DNA of 64,000 nucleotides from Streptomyces sp. CB01249 (GTDB lineage Bacteria > Actinomycetota > Actinomycetes > Streptomycetales > Streptomycetaceae), in assembly GCF_001905735.1 (NCBI RefSeq), contig NZ_LISW01000002.1, forward strand, positions 62,001-126,000, given 5' to 3'. The stretch's first letter is position 1; every line of letters starts with the position of its first letter. The position numbers and the translations under genes were made by a program. Shown here in pieces: positions 24,030-33,370 of this stretch. The notes under the pieces are model-generated. The model was given only the letters and a program-made list of their open reading frames with translations, made no database searches and was not told where the DNA came from.

Positions 24030-25433
24030 GTGACTATTCGCCTGTACGACACCAGCGCCCGGCAGATCCGTGACTTCGTCCCGCTCACAGCGGGCTGTGT
24101 CTCGATCTACCTCTGTGGCGCTACCGTCCAGGCCGCCCCGCACATCGGGCACATCAGGTCCGGACTGAACTTCGACATCATGCGCCGCTGGTTCGCCTAC
24201 CGCGGCTACGACGTGACGTTCGTCCGGAACGTCACGGACATCGACGACAAGATCATCGCCAAGTCCGCCGAGCAGGGCCGCCCCTGGTGGTCCATCGGTT
24301 ACGAGAACGAGCGGGCGTTCAACGCGGGCTACGACGCGCTCGGCTGCCTGCCGCCCACCTACGAACCGCGCGCGACCGGGCACGTCCCGGAGATGATCGA
24401 GATGATGCGGGGCCTCATCGAGCGCGGCCACGCGTACGCCGCCGAGGGCAACGTCTACTTCGACGTGCGCTCGTTCCCCGGCTATCTGGAGCTGTCCAAC
24501 CAGGATCTGGACGACCTGCGCCAGCCCTCCGGTGAGGGCGAGACCGGCAAGCGGGACCAGCGGGACTTCGCCATGTGGAAGGCGTCCAAGCCCGGCGAGC
24601 CCAGCTGGGAGACGCCCTGGGGCCGTGGCCGCCCCGGCTGGCACCTGGAGTGCTCCGCCATGGCGCACAAGTACCTCGGCACCGCCTTCGACATCCACGG
24701 CGGCGGCATCGACCTGATCTTCCCGCACCACGAGAACGAGATCGCCCAGGCCAAGGCGTTCGGCGACGACTTCGCGGGCTACTGGGTGCACAACGGCTGG
24801 GTCACCATGTCCGGCGAGAAGATGTCGAAGTCGCTGGGCAACTCCGTGCTCGTCAGCGAGATGGTCAAGGCCTGGCGCCCCATCGTCCTGCGCTACTACC
24901 TGGGCACCCCGCACTACCGGTCCATGATCGAGTACAGCGAGGAGGCCCTGCGCGAGGCCGAGTCCGCGTTCGCCCGCATCGAGGGCTTCGTCCAGCGCGT
25001 CACCGAGAAGGCCGGCGAGACCGTCGCCCCGGCCGCCGAGGTGCCGCCCGCCTTCGCCGAAGCCATGGACGACGACCTCGGCGTCCCGCAGGCCCTCGCG
25101 ATCGTCCACACCACGGTCCGCCAGGGCAACTCCGCCCTCGCCGCCGACGACAAGGAAGCCGCCGTCGCGCGCCTCGCGGAGGTCCGCGCCATGCTCGGCG
25201 TCCTCGGCCTCGACCCGCTGGACGACCACTGGGCGGGCGAGGGCGACCGCGGCGACGACCTCCACGGCGTGGTGGACACCCTGGTCCGCCTCGTCCTCGA
25301 CCAGCGGCAGTCCGCGCGCGCCCGCAAGGACTGGGCCGCCGCCGACGCCATCCGCGACCAGCTCAACCAGTCCGGACTCGTCATCGAGGACAGCCCGTCC
25401 GGCCCCCGGTGGACCCTCGGCCCGCGCCAGTAG
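24030..25433 (+). CDS. cysS: Cysteinyl-tRNA synthetase
   Basis: 467 aa class I aminoacyl-tRNA synthetase of standard length. The HIGH motif is at residues 38-41 (PHIGH) and KMSKS at 264-268 (GEKMSKSLG). The zinc site that recognises cysteine is formed by C29 (LCGATV), C208 (LECSAM) and H233/H234 plus E (FPHHENE). The C-terminal DALR-like helical domain binds the tRNA. It is the true CysS rather than its paralogue MshC: it has the full C-terminal anticodon-binding region and sits with ispF and rlmB, as cysS1 does in mycobacteria. Leaderless GTG start. Confidence 0.96.
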   Translation: MTIRLYDTSARQIRDFVPLTAGCVSIYLCGATVQAAPHIGHIRSGLNFDIMRRWFAYRGYDVTFVRNVTDIDDKIIAKSAEQGRPWWSIGYENERAFNAGYDALGCLPPTYEPRATGHVPEMIEMMRGLIERGHAYAAEGNVYFDVRSFPGYLELSNQDLDDLRQPSGEGETGKRDQRDFAMWKASKPGEPSWETPWGRGRPGWHLECSAMAHKYLGTAFDIHGGGIDLIFPHHENEIAQAKAFGDDFAGYWVHNGWVTMSGEKMSKSLGNSVLVSEMVKAWRPIVLRYYLGTPHYRSMIEYSEEALREAESAFARIEGFVQRVTEKAGETVAPAAEVPPAFAEAMDDDLGVPQALAIVHTTVRQGNSALAADDKEAAVARLAEVRAMLGVLGLDPLDDHWAGEGDRGDDLHGVVDTLVRLVLDQRQSARARKDWAAADAIRDQLNQSGLVIEDSPSGPRWTLGPRQ

Positions 25434-25442
25434 CCCACCACA

Positions 25443-25466
25443 TGCCGCCCGGTCCGCCGGGCGGCA
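25443..25466 (+). terminator. Hairpin after cysS
   Basis: 10-bp stem (TGCCGCCCGG arm) with TCCG loop, 9 bp after the stop. Readthrough to rlmB remains possible. Confidence 0.5.
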
Positions 25467-25513
25467 CACTGCACTTATACGTACGCACGACGAAGCAACG
25501 AAACAGGTAGGTC

Positions 25514-26470
25514 ATGGCCGGGAACAGCCAGCGCAGGAACCGCCGCACGTCCAACAAGAAGGGCGCCACGGTCGGCAGCGGTGGCCAGCGACGCCGTGGC
25601 CTCGAGGGCAAGGGCCCCACCCCGCCCGCCGAGCAGCGCAAGAAGCACAAGAAGAACCGCATCGCGACCGCCAAGGCCAAGCAGGCCGCCAACCGCCGCC
25701 CCGCCCCCCGGCGCGGCGGCGTCAAGGGCACCTCGGAGATGGTCGTCGGCCGCAACCCGGTCTTCGAGGCCCTGCGCGACGGCGTGCCCGCCACCACGCT
25801 CTACGTCCAGCAGTACATCGACAACGACGAGCGCGTCCGTGAGGCCCTCCAGCTCGCCGGTGAGCGCGGCAACATCAACCTCATGGAGGCGCCGCGCCCC
25901 GAGCTCGACCGCATGACGGGCGGGCTCAACCACCAGGGTCTCGTCCTCCAGGTCCCGCCGTACGAGTACGCCGACCCGCAGGACCTCCTCGAAGCCGCGT
26001 ACGACAACGGCGAGGACCCGCTCATCGTCGCCCTCGACGGCGTCACCGACCCGCGCAACCTCGGCGCGATCGTCCGCTCCGTCTCCGCCTTCGGCGGCCA
26101 CGGCGTCGTCGTCCCCGAGCGCCGCGCGGCCGGGATGACCGCAGGTGCCTGGAAGTCCTCGGCCGGTACCGCCGCCCGGACCCCCGTCTCCAAGGTCACC
26201 AACCTGACCCGCTCCCTCGAAGCCTTCAAGAAGGAGGGCATCGCCGTCGTCGGCCTCGCCGCCGACGGCGAGCACACCGTCGAGGACCTCGAAGCGCTCG
26301 CCGGGCCCGTCGTCATCGTCATCGGCAGCGAGGGCAAGGGCCTCGGCCGCCTCGTCGGCGAGACCTGCGACTACCGCGTCCGCATCAACATGCCGGGCGG
26401 TGCCGAATCGCTCAACGCCGGTGTCGCCGCCGGCATCGTGATGTACGAGGTCGCGCGCCGCCGCGCCTGA
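25514..26470 (+). CDS. rlmB: 23S rRNA (guanosine-2'-O-)-methyltransferase RlmB, SpoU/TrmH family
   Basis: 318 aa. A long basic N-terminal extension (about 1-75, rich in Arg/Lys/Gly) typical of the actinobacterial form precedes a substrate-binding domain (VVGRNPVFEALRDG; NHQGLVLQV). The SPOUT catalytic domain follows with trefoil-knot motifs ALDGVTDPRNLGAIVRSV, IVIGSEGKGLGRLV and MPGGAESLNAGVAAGI. It methylates a conserved guanosine of 23S rRNA using AdoMet. AGGTAGGT precedes ATG 25514. Gene position after cysS matches mycobacteria, where the family member is annotated TrmH-like. Confidence 0.92.
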   Translation: MAGNSQRRNRRTSNKKGATVGSGGQRRRGLEGKGPTPPAEQRKKHKKNRIATAKAKQAANRRPAPRRGGVKGTSEMVVGRNPVFEALRDGVPATTLYVQQYIDNDERVREALQLAGERGNINLMEAPRPELDRMTGGLNHQGLVLQVPPYEYADPQDLLEAAYDNGEDPLIVALDGVTDPRNLGAIVRSVSAFGGHGVVVPERRAAGMTAGAWKSSAGTAARTPVSKVTNLTRSLEAFKKEGIAVVGLAADGEHTVEDLEALAGPVVIVIGSEGKGLGRLVGETCDYRVRINMPGGAESLNAGVAAGIVMYEVARRRA

Positions 26471-26495
26471 TCCACCGGCCCGGAACGGGCCATCC

Positions 26496-26525
26496 GGGGG
26501 CGCGCGCGCACGTGCACGCGCCCCC
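26496..26525 (+). terminator. Hairpin after rlmB
   Basis: GGGGGCGCG and CGCGCCCCC arms around a GC-rich loop, 25 bp after the stop. Confidence 0.5.
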
Positions 26526-26610
26526 GCGCAACCCCCCACCACCTGTTGACGGGTCTCGGACACCTTCGACACGGTGGAGGCAGTGTCCTAATCACACATC
26601 ACTCGGTTAG

Positions 26611-28278
26611 ATGAGTGTGGACACCAGAACGCCTCGGTTCGACGAACTACCCGCCCTGAGCATGACCAAGGTGGACTGCGACCCTGCGCAGGTCATCGTC
26701 AACCACGCCAGCTTCCGGGTGCAGCTCGCGCCCGGCCAGCGCGCACGGCTGCGCGGTGTGACCTCCGCCGGCGCGCCCAGGATCCCCGCCATGAGCGCCC
26801 CCGGAGCGGGACGCGGCCGACGCGCCCCCGTCGTCTGGAGCGGCAAGTCCGCCCCCGGCGACCCCGGCGCCACCGGACTCCTCCAGGCCGTACGCAACTC
26901 CACCGCCGGCCGTCCCGACACCGCGTACGACCCCTACGATCCGTACGCCTCCTACGAGTTCGACCAGGGACGCGGCGGCGCCGGCACCCAGGTCATCCCG
27001 CGCCTCGACGAGTCCCCGCTCGAAGAGACCCAGCCCACCCCGGTCATCGGCGCACCCCGCTCCGGCGGCCCGCTGCTGCCCCCGATGCGCCGGGCGGTCG
27101 GTGCCTACGACCCCGTCGACCCCGGCCCGTACGACCCGGACGGCTACGACGCGCGGGGCCCGTACGACGACGAGCCCGCCGTCGACCTCACGGACGAGGA
27201 GGACCGCGGCCGGCGTCAGGGCGGCACCGACGACGTGCGCCACGCGTACTACCCGGGCCGCCGCATGAACCTCGGCGTCGTCCTGCTGCCGATGCGGGTG
27301 TTCCTCGGCTTCATCTCCATCTACGCGGGCATGGGCAAGCTCTGCGACCCCGTCTACTTCGACGGCGGCGAGCGCGGCTCGATGGTCAAGTGGCTCAACT
27401 CGCTCCACCCGTGGGCGCTGGCCGAGCCGCTGCGCGAGTTCGCCCTGTCGCACCCCGTCGGTGCCGGGCTCTCGATCGCCTTCCTCCAGGTCGTCGTCGG
27501 TGTCCTCACCGTCCTCGGGCTCTGGCAGCGGGTCGCCGCCACCGTCGGCGCGCTGCTGTCCGCGGCCCTCCTGGTCACCGTCAGCTGGCGCACCGTCGCC
27601 GCCTACGACGCGCCGGACATCATCTACCTCGCCGCCTGGAGCCCCCTGATCATCGCGGGCGCCCCCGTCTACTCCATCGACGGACGGCTCGCCGGGGAAG
27701 CCTGGCGCAAGCTCGGCCCCCGCTCCGAGATCTGGGACCTGCGCCGCCGCGTGCTGCGCCGGGGCGCCGTCGTCGCCAGCATCGTCGTCGGCCTCACCCT
27801 GCTCATCGGCTCCGTCCTCGGCGGCGCCGTCCGCTCCACGGAGGTCGTCACGGTCCCCGGCCCCCACGGCGTCCCGACGAACCAGCTGCCCGGCTCGCCC
27901 CTCCCCGACAAGTCCCGCAAGGGCAAGGCGTCGAAGAGCCCGACCGGCCACCAGCCCACGCCCTCGCACAGCACCGCACCGCACACCCCGTCCGCCGACG
28001 CCTCGACCCCGTCCTCGGAGAGCGTCCGGGAGACGGGCCAGGCGGCGGGCGCGAGCACCGGACAGCCCAGCCAGACCCAGGGCACCGGCCAGCAGCCCCC
28101 GCAGCAGACCACCCCCCAGCAGCCCCCCGCCACCAGCTCCGGCCCCAGCTCCTCCGGGACCACCGGCACCGGCGGCGGCTCCAGCACGGGCGGCTCCGAC
28201 CCCGACCCCGGCGCCTCCTCGGGCGGCGGCGACGGCGGCAGCGGGGGCCGCAACCCGATCGGCGGCCTCCTCGGCTGA
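26611..28278 (+). CDS. DoxX-family membrane protein with long disordered N- and C-terminal extensions
   Basis: 555 aa, far longer than minimal DoxX proteins (about 130 aa). Residues 1-215 are low-complexity and Tyr/Asp/Pro-rich (AYDPYDPYASYEF). A four-helix DoxX core lies at about 220-345: VLLPMRVFLGFISIYAGMGKL, GAGLSIAFLQVVVGVLTVLGL, AALLVTVSW and IIYLAAWSPLIIAGAPVYSID. A further span (VVASIVVGLTLLIGSVLGG) follows at about 390. Residues 420-555 are a Ser/Thr/Pro/Gln/Gly-rich tail. DoxX proteins associate with thiol and redox membrane complexes in mycobacteria. The extensions suggest scaffolding or surface exposure (inference). It ends in a strong terminator. Confidence 0.75.
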   Translation: MSVDTRTPRFDELPALSMTKVDCDPAQVIVNHASFRVQLAPGQRARLRGVTSAGAPRIPAMSAPGAGRGRRAPVVWSGKSAPGDPGATGLLQAVRNSTAGRPDTAYDPYDPYASYEFDQGRGGAGTQVIPRLDESPLEETQPTPVIGAPRSGGPLLPPMRRAVGAYDPVDPGPYDPDGYDARGPYDDEPAVDLTDEEDRGRRQGGTDDVRHAYYPGRRMNLGVVLLPMRVFLGFISIYAGMGKLCDPVYFDGGERGSMVKWLNSLHPWALAEPLREFALSHPVGAGLSIAFLQVVVGVLTVLGLWQRVAATVGALLSAALLVTVSWRTVAAYDAPDIIYLAAWSPLIIAGAPVYSIDGRLAGEAWRKLGPRSEIWDLRRRVLRRGAVVASIVVGLTLLIGSVLGGAVRSTEVVTVPGPHGVPTNQLPGSPLPDKSRKGKASKSPTGHQPTPSHSTAPHTPSADASTPSSESVRETGQAAGASTGQPSQTQGTGQQPPQQTTPQQPPATSSGPSSSGTTGTGGGSSTGGSDPDPGASSGGGDGGSGGRNPIGGLLG

Positions 28279-28296
28279 CGACGGGCGCCCCACGCG

Positions 28297-28339
28297 AACG
28301 GGGCGGGCCCGGAGGGAAATCCTCCGGGCCCGCCCCGTT
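28297..28339. terminator. Strong bidirectional terminator
   Basis: Perfect 19-bp stem (arm AACGGGGCGGGCCCGGAGG) and GAAAT loop between two convergent genes. Confidence 0.85.
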
Positions 28340-28349
28340 GTCGTACGCC

Positions 28350-29060
28350 CTACCGCCCGTCCAGCTCCTTGGCGGCCTCCGTCAGGTCCTTCGCGGTGTC
28401 GATCGCCCGCCAGTACGCGCCGTGCGGCAACGGATAGCCGGCCAGCCGGCGTTCGCGGGCCAGCCGGGGGAACGTGGTCCGCTCGTGGTCGCCGCGGTCC
28501 GGCAGCAGCCCCGTGAAGGCGGGGGAGAACACGTACACCCCGGCATTGATCAGATACGGCGACGGCGGCGCCTCGATGAAGTCGGTGATGTGCCCGAACG
28601 CGTCCGTCTCGACCGCGCCCCACGGAATCCGGGGCCGGGCCAGCGCCAGTGTCGCGGTCGCGTCGCGCTCCGCGTGGAAGGCCGCCATCTCGCGCAGCGA
28701 GAACCGCGTCCAGATGTCCCCGTTGGTCGCGTACCAGGGCTCGTCCGGCTCGGGCAGCCGCGCCGCCGCGTACTTGAGGCCGCCGCCGCGCCCCAGCGGC
28801 TCGGACTCCACCACCGTCGTGACGCGCAGCGGCAGCACCGCGCCGGCCAGCCACTCCTGGAGCACCTCGGCCAGATGCCCGCACGACACCACGGCATCGG
28901 TCACGCCCTCGGCGGCCAGCCAGGAAAGCTGATGGCCGATGATCGGCGTCCCGGTACCCGGGATCTCGACCATCGGCTTGGGGCGGTCATCGGTATACGG
29001 GCGCAGCCGTGACCCCTGGCCACCCGCCAGGATCACGGCCTGCGTCGGAAACGTATGCAT
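28350..29060 (-). CDS. Sugar nucleotidyltransferase (GDP-mannose/glucose-1-phosphate type)
   Basis: 236 aa from ATG 29060, which has TATCGT 7 nt upstream; GTG 29069 is less likely. The NTP-binding signature AVILAGGQGSRLRPYTDDRPKPMVEI is clear near residues 8-33, with ATNGDIWT as the metal-binding Asp motif and YLINAGVYVFSP typical of the RfbA/ManC/RmlA-like fold. It transfers a nucleotide to a sugar-1-phosphate, supplying an activated sugar for glycan or cell-wall synthesis. The nucleotide and sugar cannot be assigned from this sequence, and no glycosyltransferase lies next to it. Confidence 0.82.
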   Translation of the reverse strand: MHTFPTQAVILAGGQGSRLRPYTDDRPKPMVEIPGTGTPIIGHQLSWLAAEGVTDAVVSCGHLAEVLQEWLAGAVLPLRVTTVVESEPLGRGGGLKYAAARLPEPDEPWYATNGDIWTRFSLREMAAFHAERDATATLALARPRIPWGAVETDAFGHITDFIEAPPSPYLINAGVYVFSPAFTGLLPDRGDHERTTFPRLARERRLAGYPLPHGAYWRAIDTAKDLTEAAKELDGR

Positions 29061-29067
29061 GCCAGGC

Positions 29068-29073
29068 ACGATA
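29068..29073 (-). promoter_or_regulatory. Leaderless -10 box (TATCGT) of the nucleotidyltransferase gene
   Basis: TATCGT, 7 nt from ATG 29060. Confidence 0.5.
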
Positions 29074-29106
29074 AGCCGTGCCCGGCAGCGGGGAGTGTCG
29101 CGTCGG

Positions 29107-29538
29107 TCAGCTGAACTGGGCGACGCCCGAGGCGAACGAGGTGTCGCAGACGGGGCGCGAGAAGCGGTGCGCGCGCGTCGGGCCGTACTTGTCGACGGCG
29201 GCCTTGCCCAGGGTCTTCGCGATGGACATGCAGTGCTTGGCGAGCGACGGGCGTCCCTCGACGGCGCGCTGGAGGTCCGTCAGCGCGACGCCCGGGTCCT
29301 TGGCGCGGAGCTCCTGGAGGAGCCGGTCGCGCAGGACGTCCTGCGGGGCGCGCTGCTTGACGGCGGCCTCGGCGCCCTTGGCGTCGGGGACGCTACGGGC
29401 CGACGCGGCGAGAAGCTGCGAGTCGGAGTTGCTGGCTGCCCACGGCACGGCGGTGACCGCGAGGGTCCCGGACAGGACCATGACGACGGGCAGTACGAAA
29501 GCGAGAGTTCGGCCGATACGGCGCACGGTGTGGGTCAC
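29107..29538 (-). CDS. Secreted protein of unknown function
   Basis: 143 aa. A Sec signal peptide, RRIGRTLAFVLPVVMVLSGTLAVTAVPWAA, is cleaved near residues 35-37. The mature domain is about 105 aa, helical, with two cysteines (KHCMSIAK and RPVCDTSF) likely forming one extracellular disulfide. No family was recognised. GTG 29538 has TACGCT 6 nt upstream, consistent with a leaderless message. It lies between the nucleotidyltransferase and msiK, all on the minus strand but separately promoted. Confidence 0.72.
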   Translation of the reverse strand: MTHTVRRIGRTLAFVLPVVMVLSGTLAVTAVPWAASNSDSQLLAASARSVPDAKGAEAAVKQRAPQDVLRDRLLQELRAKDPGVALTDLQRAVEGRPSLAKHCMSIAKTLGKAAVDKYGPTRAHRFSRPVCDTSFASGVAQFS

Positions 29539-29544
29539 GCAGCG

Positions 29545-29550
29545 AGCGTA
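29545..29550 (-). promoter_or_regulatory. Leaderless -10 box (TACGCT) of the secreted-protein gene
   Basis: TACGCT, 6 nt from GTG 29538. Confidence 0.5.
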
Positions 29551-29717
29551 GCGGCCGGTGATGGCGTGGCGACATTACGTCACCCTCGCGGGGGATGGTT
29601 CGAGTGTGCTTTTCGAATCGCGTGTTGACGAACGGAAGCGAAATGACCGTTCTGGCGGGGAATTCGCCTCCGCCGCTTCAAACGCGTCCGGGGCTTCGGA
29701 CGGTGCCCGGGACGCGC

Positions 29718-29750
29718 GGTGGCCCCGCACGGAGATCGTGCGGGGCCACC
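29718..29750 (-). terminator. Terminator downstream of msiK
   Basis: Perfect 13-bp stem (GGTGGCCCCGCAC arm), 7-nt loop, 17 bp after the msiK stop codon. Confidence 0.75.
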
Positions 29751-29767
29751 GTACAGCGTGTGCGACG

Positions 29768-30904
<1,137 letters not shown>

Positions 30905-31085
30905 GCTGATTCTTCTCCTCCACCGGCAGGAACGTGCCGGACGATCCGTTGTAAGGGAGTGGTCTGGTCCATCCGAGTGAACCTGCATGGACGCTACCTG
31001 GAGGTTTCGAATCTGTCAGTAGTTCACTGGCTGTGAAATTTCTGCACGGGGCCGGGGGCCGGGTTGGATTAGACTGCTCCGGCAC

Positions 31086-31159
31086 GCCTCCTTAGCTCAG
31101 CTGGCCAGAGCAACGCACTTGTAATGCGTAGGTCGTCGGTTCGAATCCGACAGGGGGCT
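31086..31159 (+). tRNA. tRNA-Thr (anticodon TGT)
   Basis: 74-nt cloverleaf: acceptor GCCTCCT/AGGGGGC (one wobble pair), D-arm AGCTCAGCTGGCCAGAGC, anticodon stem ACGCA/TGCGT with loop CTTGTAA. Anticodon TGT reads ACA. T-arm GGTTCGAATCC; discriminator T, and CCA (31160-31162) is encoded. Confidence 0.95.
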
Positions 31160-31165
31160 CCACCG

Positions 31166-31195
31166 CCAGGCCGGTCTTCCCCGGCCTGGTTTTTT
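31166..31195 (+). terminator. Intrinsic terminator of tRNA-Thr with U-tract
   Basis: 9-bp stem (CCAGGCCGG arm), TCTTCC loop, then six T. It is one of the few hairpins in the window with a genuine U-tract. Confidence 0.85.
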
Positions 31196-31200
31196 CATGC

Positions 31201-31854
31201 CTAGGTTCCGCGCCGCGTCAGCGGGTAGCACCCCAGGCCGATCAGGGCTGCCGTCAGGTGGCCGATGTCCGTGAAGGTCGGGTCGGTGATCAGGGGGACC
31301 GTGTAGATCACCAGGACAGCGAAGAGGTACGCCGGGCGCCAGGGGCGGGGGACGTAGTAGGTGAGGACCGCGACCACGCCGGCCAGGGCGTAGCTGACGC
31401 CGACGTCGAGGGTGTTGGCGGCGGCGGCCGGGGCGTGGCCGTGGCGGATGGCCCAGGCGAGGATGCCTTCGCTGACGAGGGTGGCGAGGACGTGCGCGGT
31501 CGCGGCGACGGTGAGCCAGCGCGGGGTGCCGAGGCGGCGTTCGGCGGGGGCGTGGAAGACCGTGTAGAGGACGGCGTAGGGGAGCCACTGTCCGCTGTCG
31601 ATCCAGAAGGCGCTGGTGATGAGGACGCGGACGGGGTTGCGGGAGAGCTCGTGGATGTTGGTGGAGCGCTGGCGGAGGAACTCGTCCTCGAAGGCCGGTG
31701 ACATCTGGTGGACGATCACCGTGGTGACGAAGAGGGCGGTCAGCCAGAGGTACGTGCCGGGGGCGCTGCGGATCCAGGAGCCGAGGGCGCGGAGCAGCCG
31801 CCCGGCGGGGGTGGTGCGGGGCCGGGCGGGCGGGTCTGGGTGGCCGGAGGGCAT
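31201..31854 (-). CDS. Rhomboid-like integral membrane protein
   Basis: 217 aa from ATG 31854 (GTG 31869 is an alternative). Six membrane spans are visible, beginning with YLWLTALFVTTVIVHQM (about 35-52). The middle segment QWLPYAVLYTVFHAPAERRLGTPRWL matches a compact actinobacterial rhomboid-like family. GVSYALAGVVAV (candidate nucleophile Ser, about residue 145) and GHLTAALIGLG (candidate His, about 200) could form the Ser-His dyad of an intramembrane protease. However, the GxSG box is not canonical, so it may be a pseudoprotease. It is convergent with the tRNA and its terminator. Confidence 0.7.
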   Translation of the reverse strand: MPSGHPDPPARPRTTPAGRLLRALGSWIRSAPGTYLWLTALFVTTVIVHQMSPAFEDEFLRQRSTNIHELSRNPVRVLITSAFWIDSGQWLPYAVLYTVFHAPAERRLGTPRWLTVAATAHVLATLVSEGILAWAIRHGHAPAAAANTLDVGVSYALAGVVAVLTYYVPRPWRPAYLFAVLVIYTVPLITDPTFTDIGHLTAALIGLGCYPLTRRGT

Positions 31855-31874
31855 GCCCGATTGACGCACGCTCC

Positions 31875-31880
31875 TACGAT
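31875..31880 (+). promoter_or_regulatory. Leaderless -10 box (TACGAT) of the APH(6)-like gene
   Basis: TACGAT, 7 nt, GTG 31888. It lies in the 33-bp gap shared with the divergent rhomboid-like gene. Confidence 0.5.
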
Positions 31881-31887
31881 CGGGGGC

Positions 31888-32832
31888 GTGATCGACATTC
31901 CGGATGCGCTCATCGCTACTCAGTCCGCATACAACGGGGAGGCGGGCCGGGCGTTCGTGGCCGCGCTGCCGGGGCGGGCGGCGGAGTTCCTGGAGCGGTG
32001 GGGGCTGCGCAGGGACGGTGCGGCGATGTACGGGGTGTGCGCGCTGGTCCTGCCGGTGGTCCGGGAGGCGGACGGGCGGCGGGCGGTGCTGAAGTTGCAG
32101 CCGGTGGACGCGGAGACGGCGGGGGAGCCGGTCGCGCTGCGGTTGTGGGGTGCGGCGGGGGCCGGGGCGGTGCGGCTGCTGGCGCACGATCCGGAGACCG
32201 GGTCGATGCTCCTGGAGCGGCTGGACGGACACCGTGCGCTGGCGGGCGAGCCGGACGCGGACCGGGCGGTCCGGGTGATCGCGGGGCTGCTGGCGGAGCT
32301 GACGGCGGTGCGGCCGGGGGCGGTGGCGGGCGCGACGGGATCCGGGGCCGGGCTGCGGGGGCTCGGAGAGGCCGCCGCGCGGATGCTGGCCGCCGCGCCG
32401 GATGTCATGGCGGCGCTGGTGGACGAGGAGGAGCGGGCGCTCGTACGGGACTGTGCGGCGGCGGTGCGTGAGGTGGCGGGGGAGCCGGGGGACCGGCTGC
32501 TCCACTGGGACCTGCACTTCGGGAACGTGCTGGCGCGGGAGGACGGCGCCGGGTGGGTGGCCATCGACCCGAAGCCCTTGGTGGGGGACCCGGGGTTCGA
32601 ACTGCTGCCCGCGCTGGTGAACCGGTTCGACGCGGGGGCGGTGGGGAAGCGGTTCGACGCGATGACCGGGGTGCTGGGGCTCGACCGGGGGCGGGCGGCG
32701 GCGTGGACGCTGGGGCGGGTGCTCCAGAACGCGTGCTGGTCGGCGGAGGGCAGGGCGCGGCGGCTGGCTCCGGAGCAGGCGGAGATCGCGCGGGTGGTGC
32801 GGGGGTCCGCCTCACCGATGGGCCGGGGGTGA
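31888..32832 (+). CDS. APH(6)/hydroxyurea-type phosphotransferase
   Basis: 314 aa. Resembles streptomycin 6-kinase and hydroxyurea phosphotransferase (APH_6_hur family): LLHWDLHFGNVLA (HxDxxxxN catalytic loop, about residues 205-217) and VAIDPKPLVGDPGFELLPALVNR (metal-binding Asp). RLWGAAGAGAVRLLAHDPETGSMLLERL precedes them. Homologues are common chromosomal genes in Streptomyces and need not confer resistance. GTG 31888 is leaderless. It is divergent from the rhomboid-like gene and 31 bp upstream of a GNAT gene that has its own promoter. Confidence 0.83.
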   Translation: MIDIPDALIATQSAYNGEAGRAFVAALPGRAAEFLERWGLRRDGAAMYGVCALVLPVVREADGRRAVLKLQPVDAETAGEPVALRLWGAAGAGAVRLLAHDPETGSMLLERLDGHRALAGEPDADRAVRVIAGLLAELTAVRPGAVAGATGSGAGLRGLGEAAARMLAAAPDVMAALVDEEERALVRDCAAAVREVAGEPGDRLLHWDLHFGNVLAREDGAGWVAIDPKPLVGDPGFELLPALVNRFDAGAVGKRFDAMTGVLGLDRGRAAAWTLGRVLQNACWSAEGRARRLAPEQAEIARVVRGSASPMGRG

Positions 32833-32851
32833 GCGTCGGCGGGGCGATGTT

Positions 32852-32857
32852 TACCCT
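32852..32857 (+). promoter_or_regulatory. Leaderless -10 box (TACCCT) of the GNAT gene
   Basis: TACCCT, 6 nt, ATG 32864. Confidence 0.55.
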
Positions 32858-32863
32858 GCACGC

Positions 32864-33340
32864 ATGATTCGTACCGCTACCCCCGCCGATGTCCCCGTCC
32901 TCCACGCCATGGTGTGTGAGCTGGCCGATTACGAGAAGGCATTGCACGAGGTGCGTGCGACGGAGGAGCAGTTGCGGGAGGCGCTGTTCGGCGAGCGGCC
33001 GGCGGCGTACGCGCACATCGCGGAGTCGGACGAGAACGGCGAGGTCGTCGGCTTCGCACTCTGGTTCCTGAACTTCTCGACCTGGCGCGGGGTGCACGGC
33101 ATCTACCTGGAGGACCTGTACGTACGTCCGCAGCGGCGCGGCGGCGGGCACGGCAAGGCGCTGTTGACGGAGCTGGCGCGGATCTGTGTGGAGCGGGGTT
33201 ACGAGCGCCTGGAGTGGTCGGTGCTGAACTGGAACGCCCCGTCGATCGCGTTCTACGAGTCGCTGGGCGCGCGTCCGCAGGACGAGTGGACGGTGTACCG
33301 GCTGACCGACGGGGCGCTGGCGGAGCTGGGCGGGGCGTGA
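32864..33340 (+). CDS. SSAT-like GNAT N-acetyltransferase
   Basis: 158 aa single GNAT domain. It aligns by eye with diamine/thialysine N-acetyltransferases (SSAT family): MVCELADYEKALHEV, the WFLNFSTWRGVHGIYLEDLYV core strand, the acetyl-CoA loop VRPQRRGGGHGKALL, and VLNWNAPSIAFYESLGA with the conserved Asn-Trp-Asn and Tyr. Probable substrates are polyamines or other primary amines. The ATG start is leaderless. It ends 30 bp before a convergent oxidoreductase gene. Confidence 0.87.
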   Translation: MIRTATPADVPVLHAMVCELADYEKALHEVRATEEQLREALFGERPAAYAHIAESDENGEVVGFALWFLNFSTWRGVHGIYLEDLYVRPQRRGGGHGKALLTELARICVERGYERLEWSVLNWNAPSIAFYESLGARPQDEWTVYRLTDGALAELGGA

Positions 33341-33370
33341 GCCGGGCGGGGTCCGCGACCGGGTCCGCCC

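Noticed and set aside
26647..28884. 745-codon minus-strand frame antisense to the DoxX gene
   Set aside because: Arg/Gly/Ala-rich low complexity, no ribosome site, and the opposite strand has membrane spans and normal codon bias.
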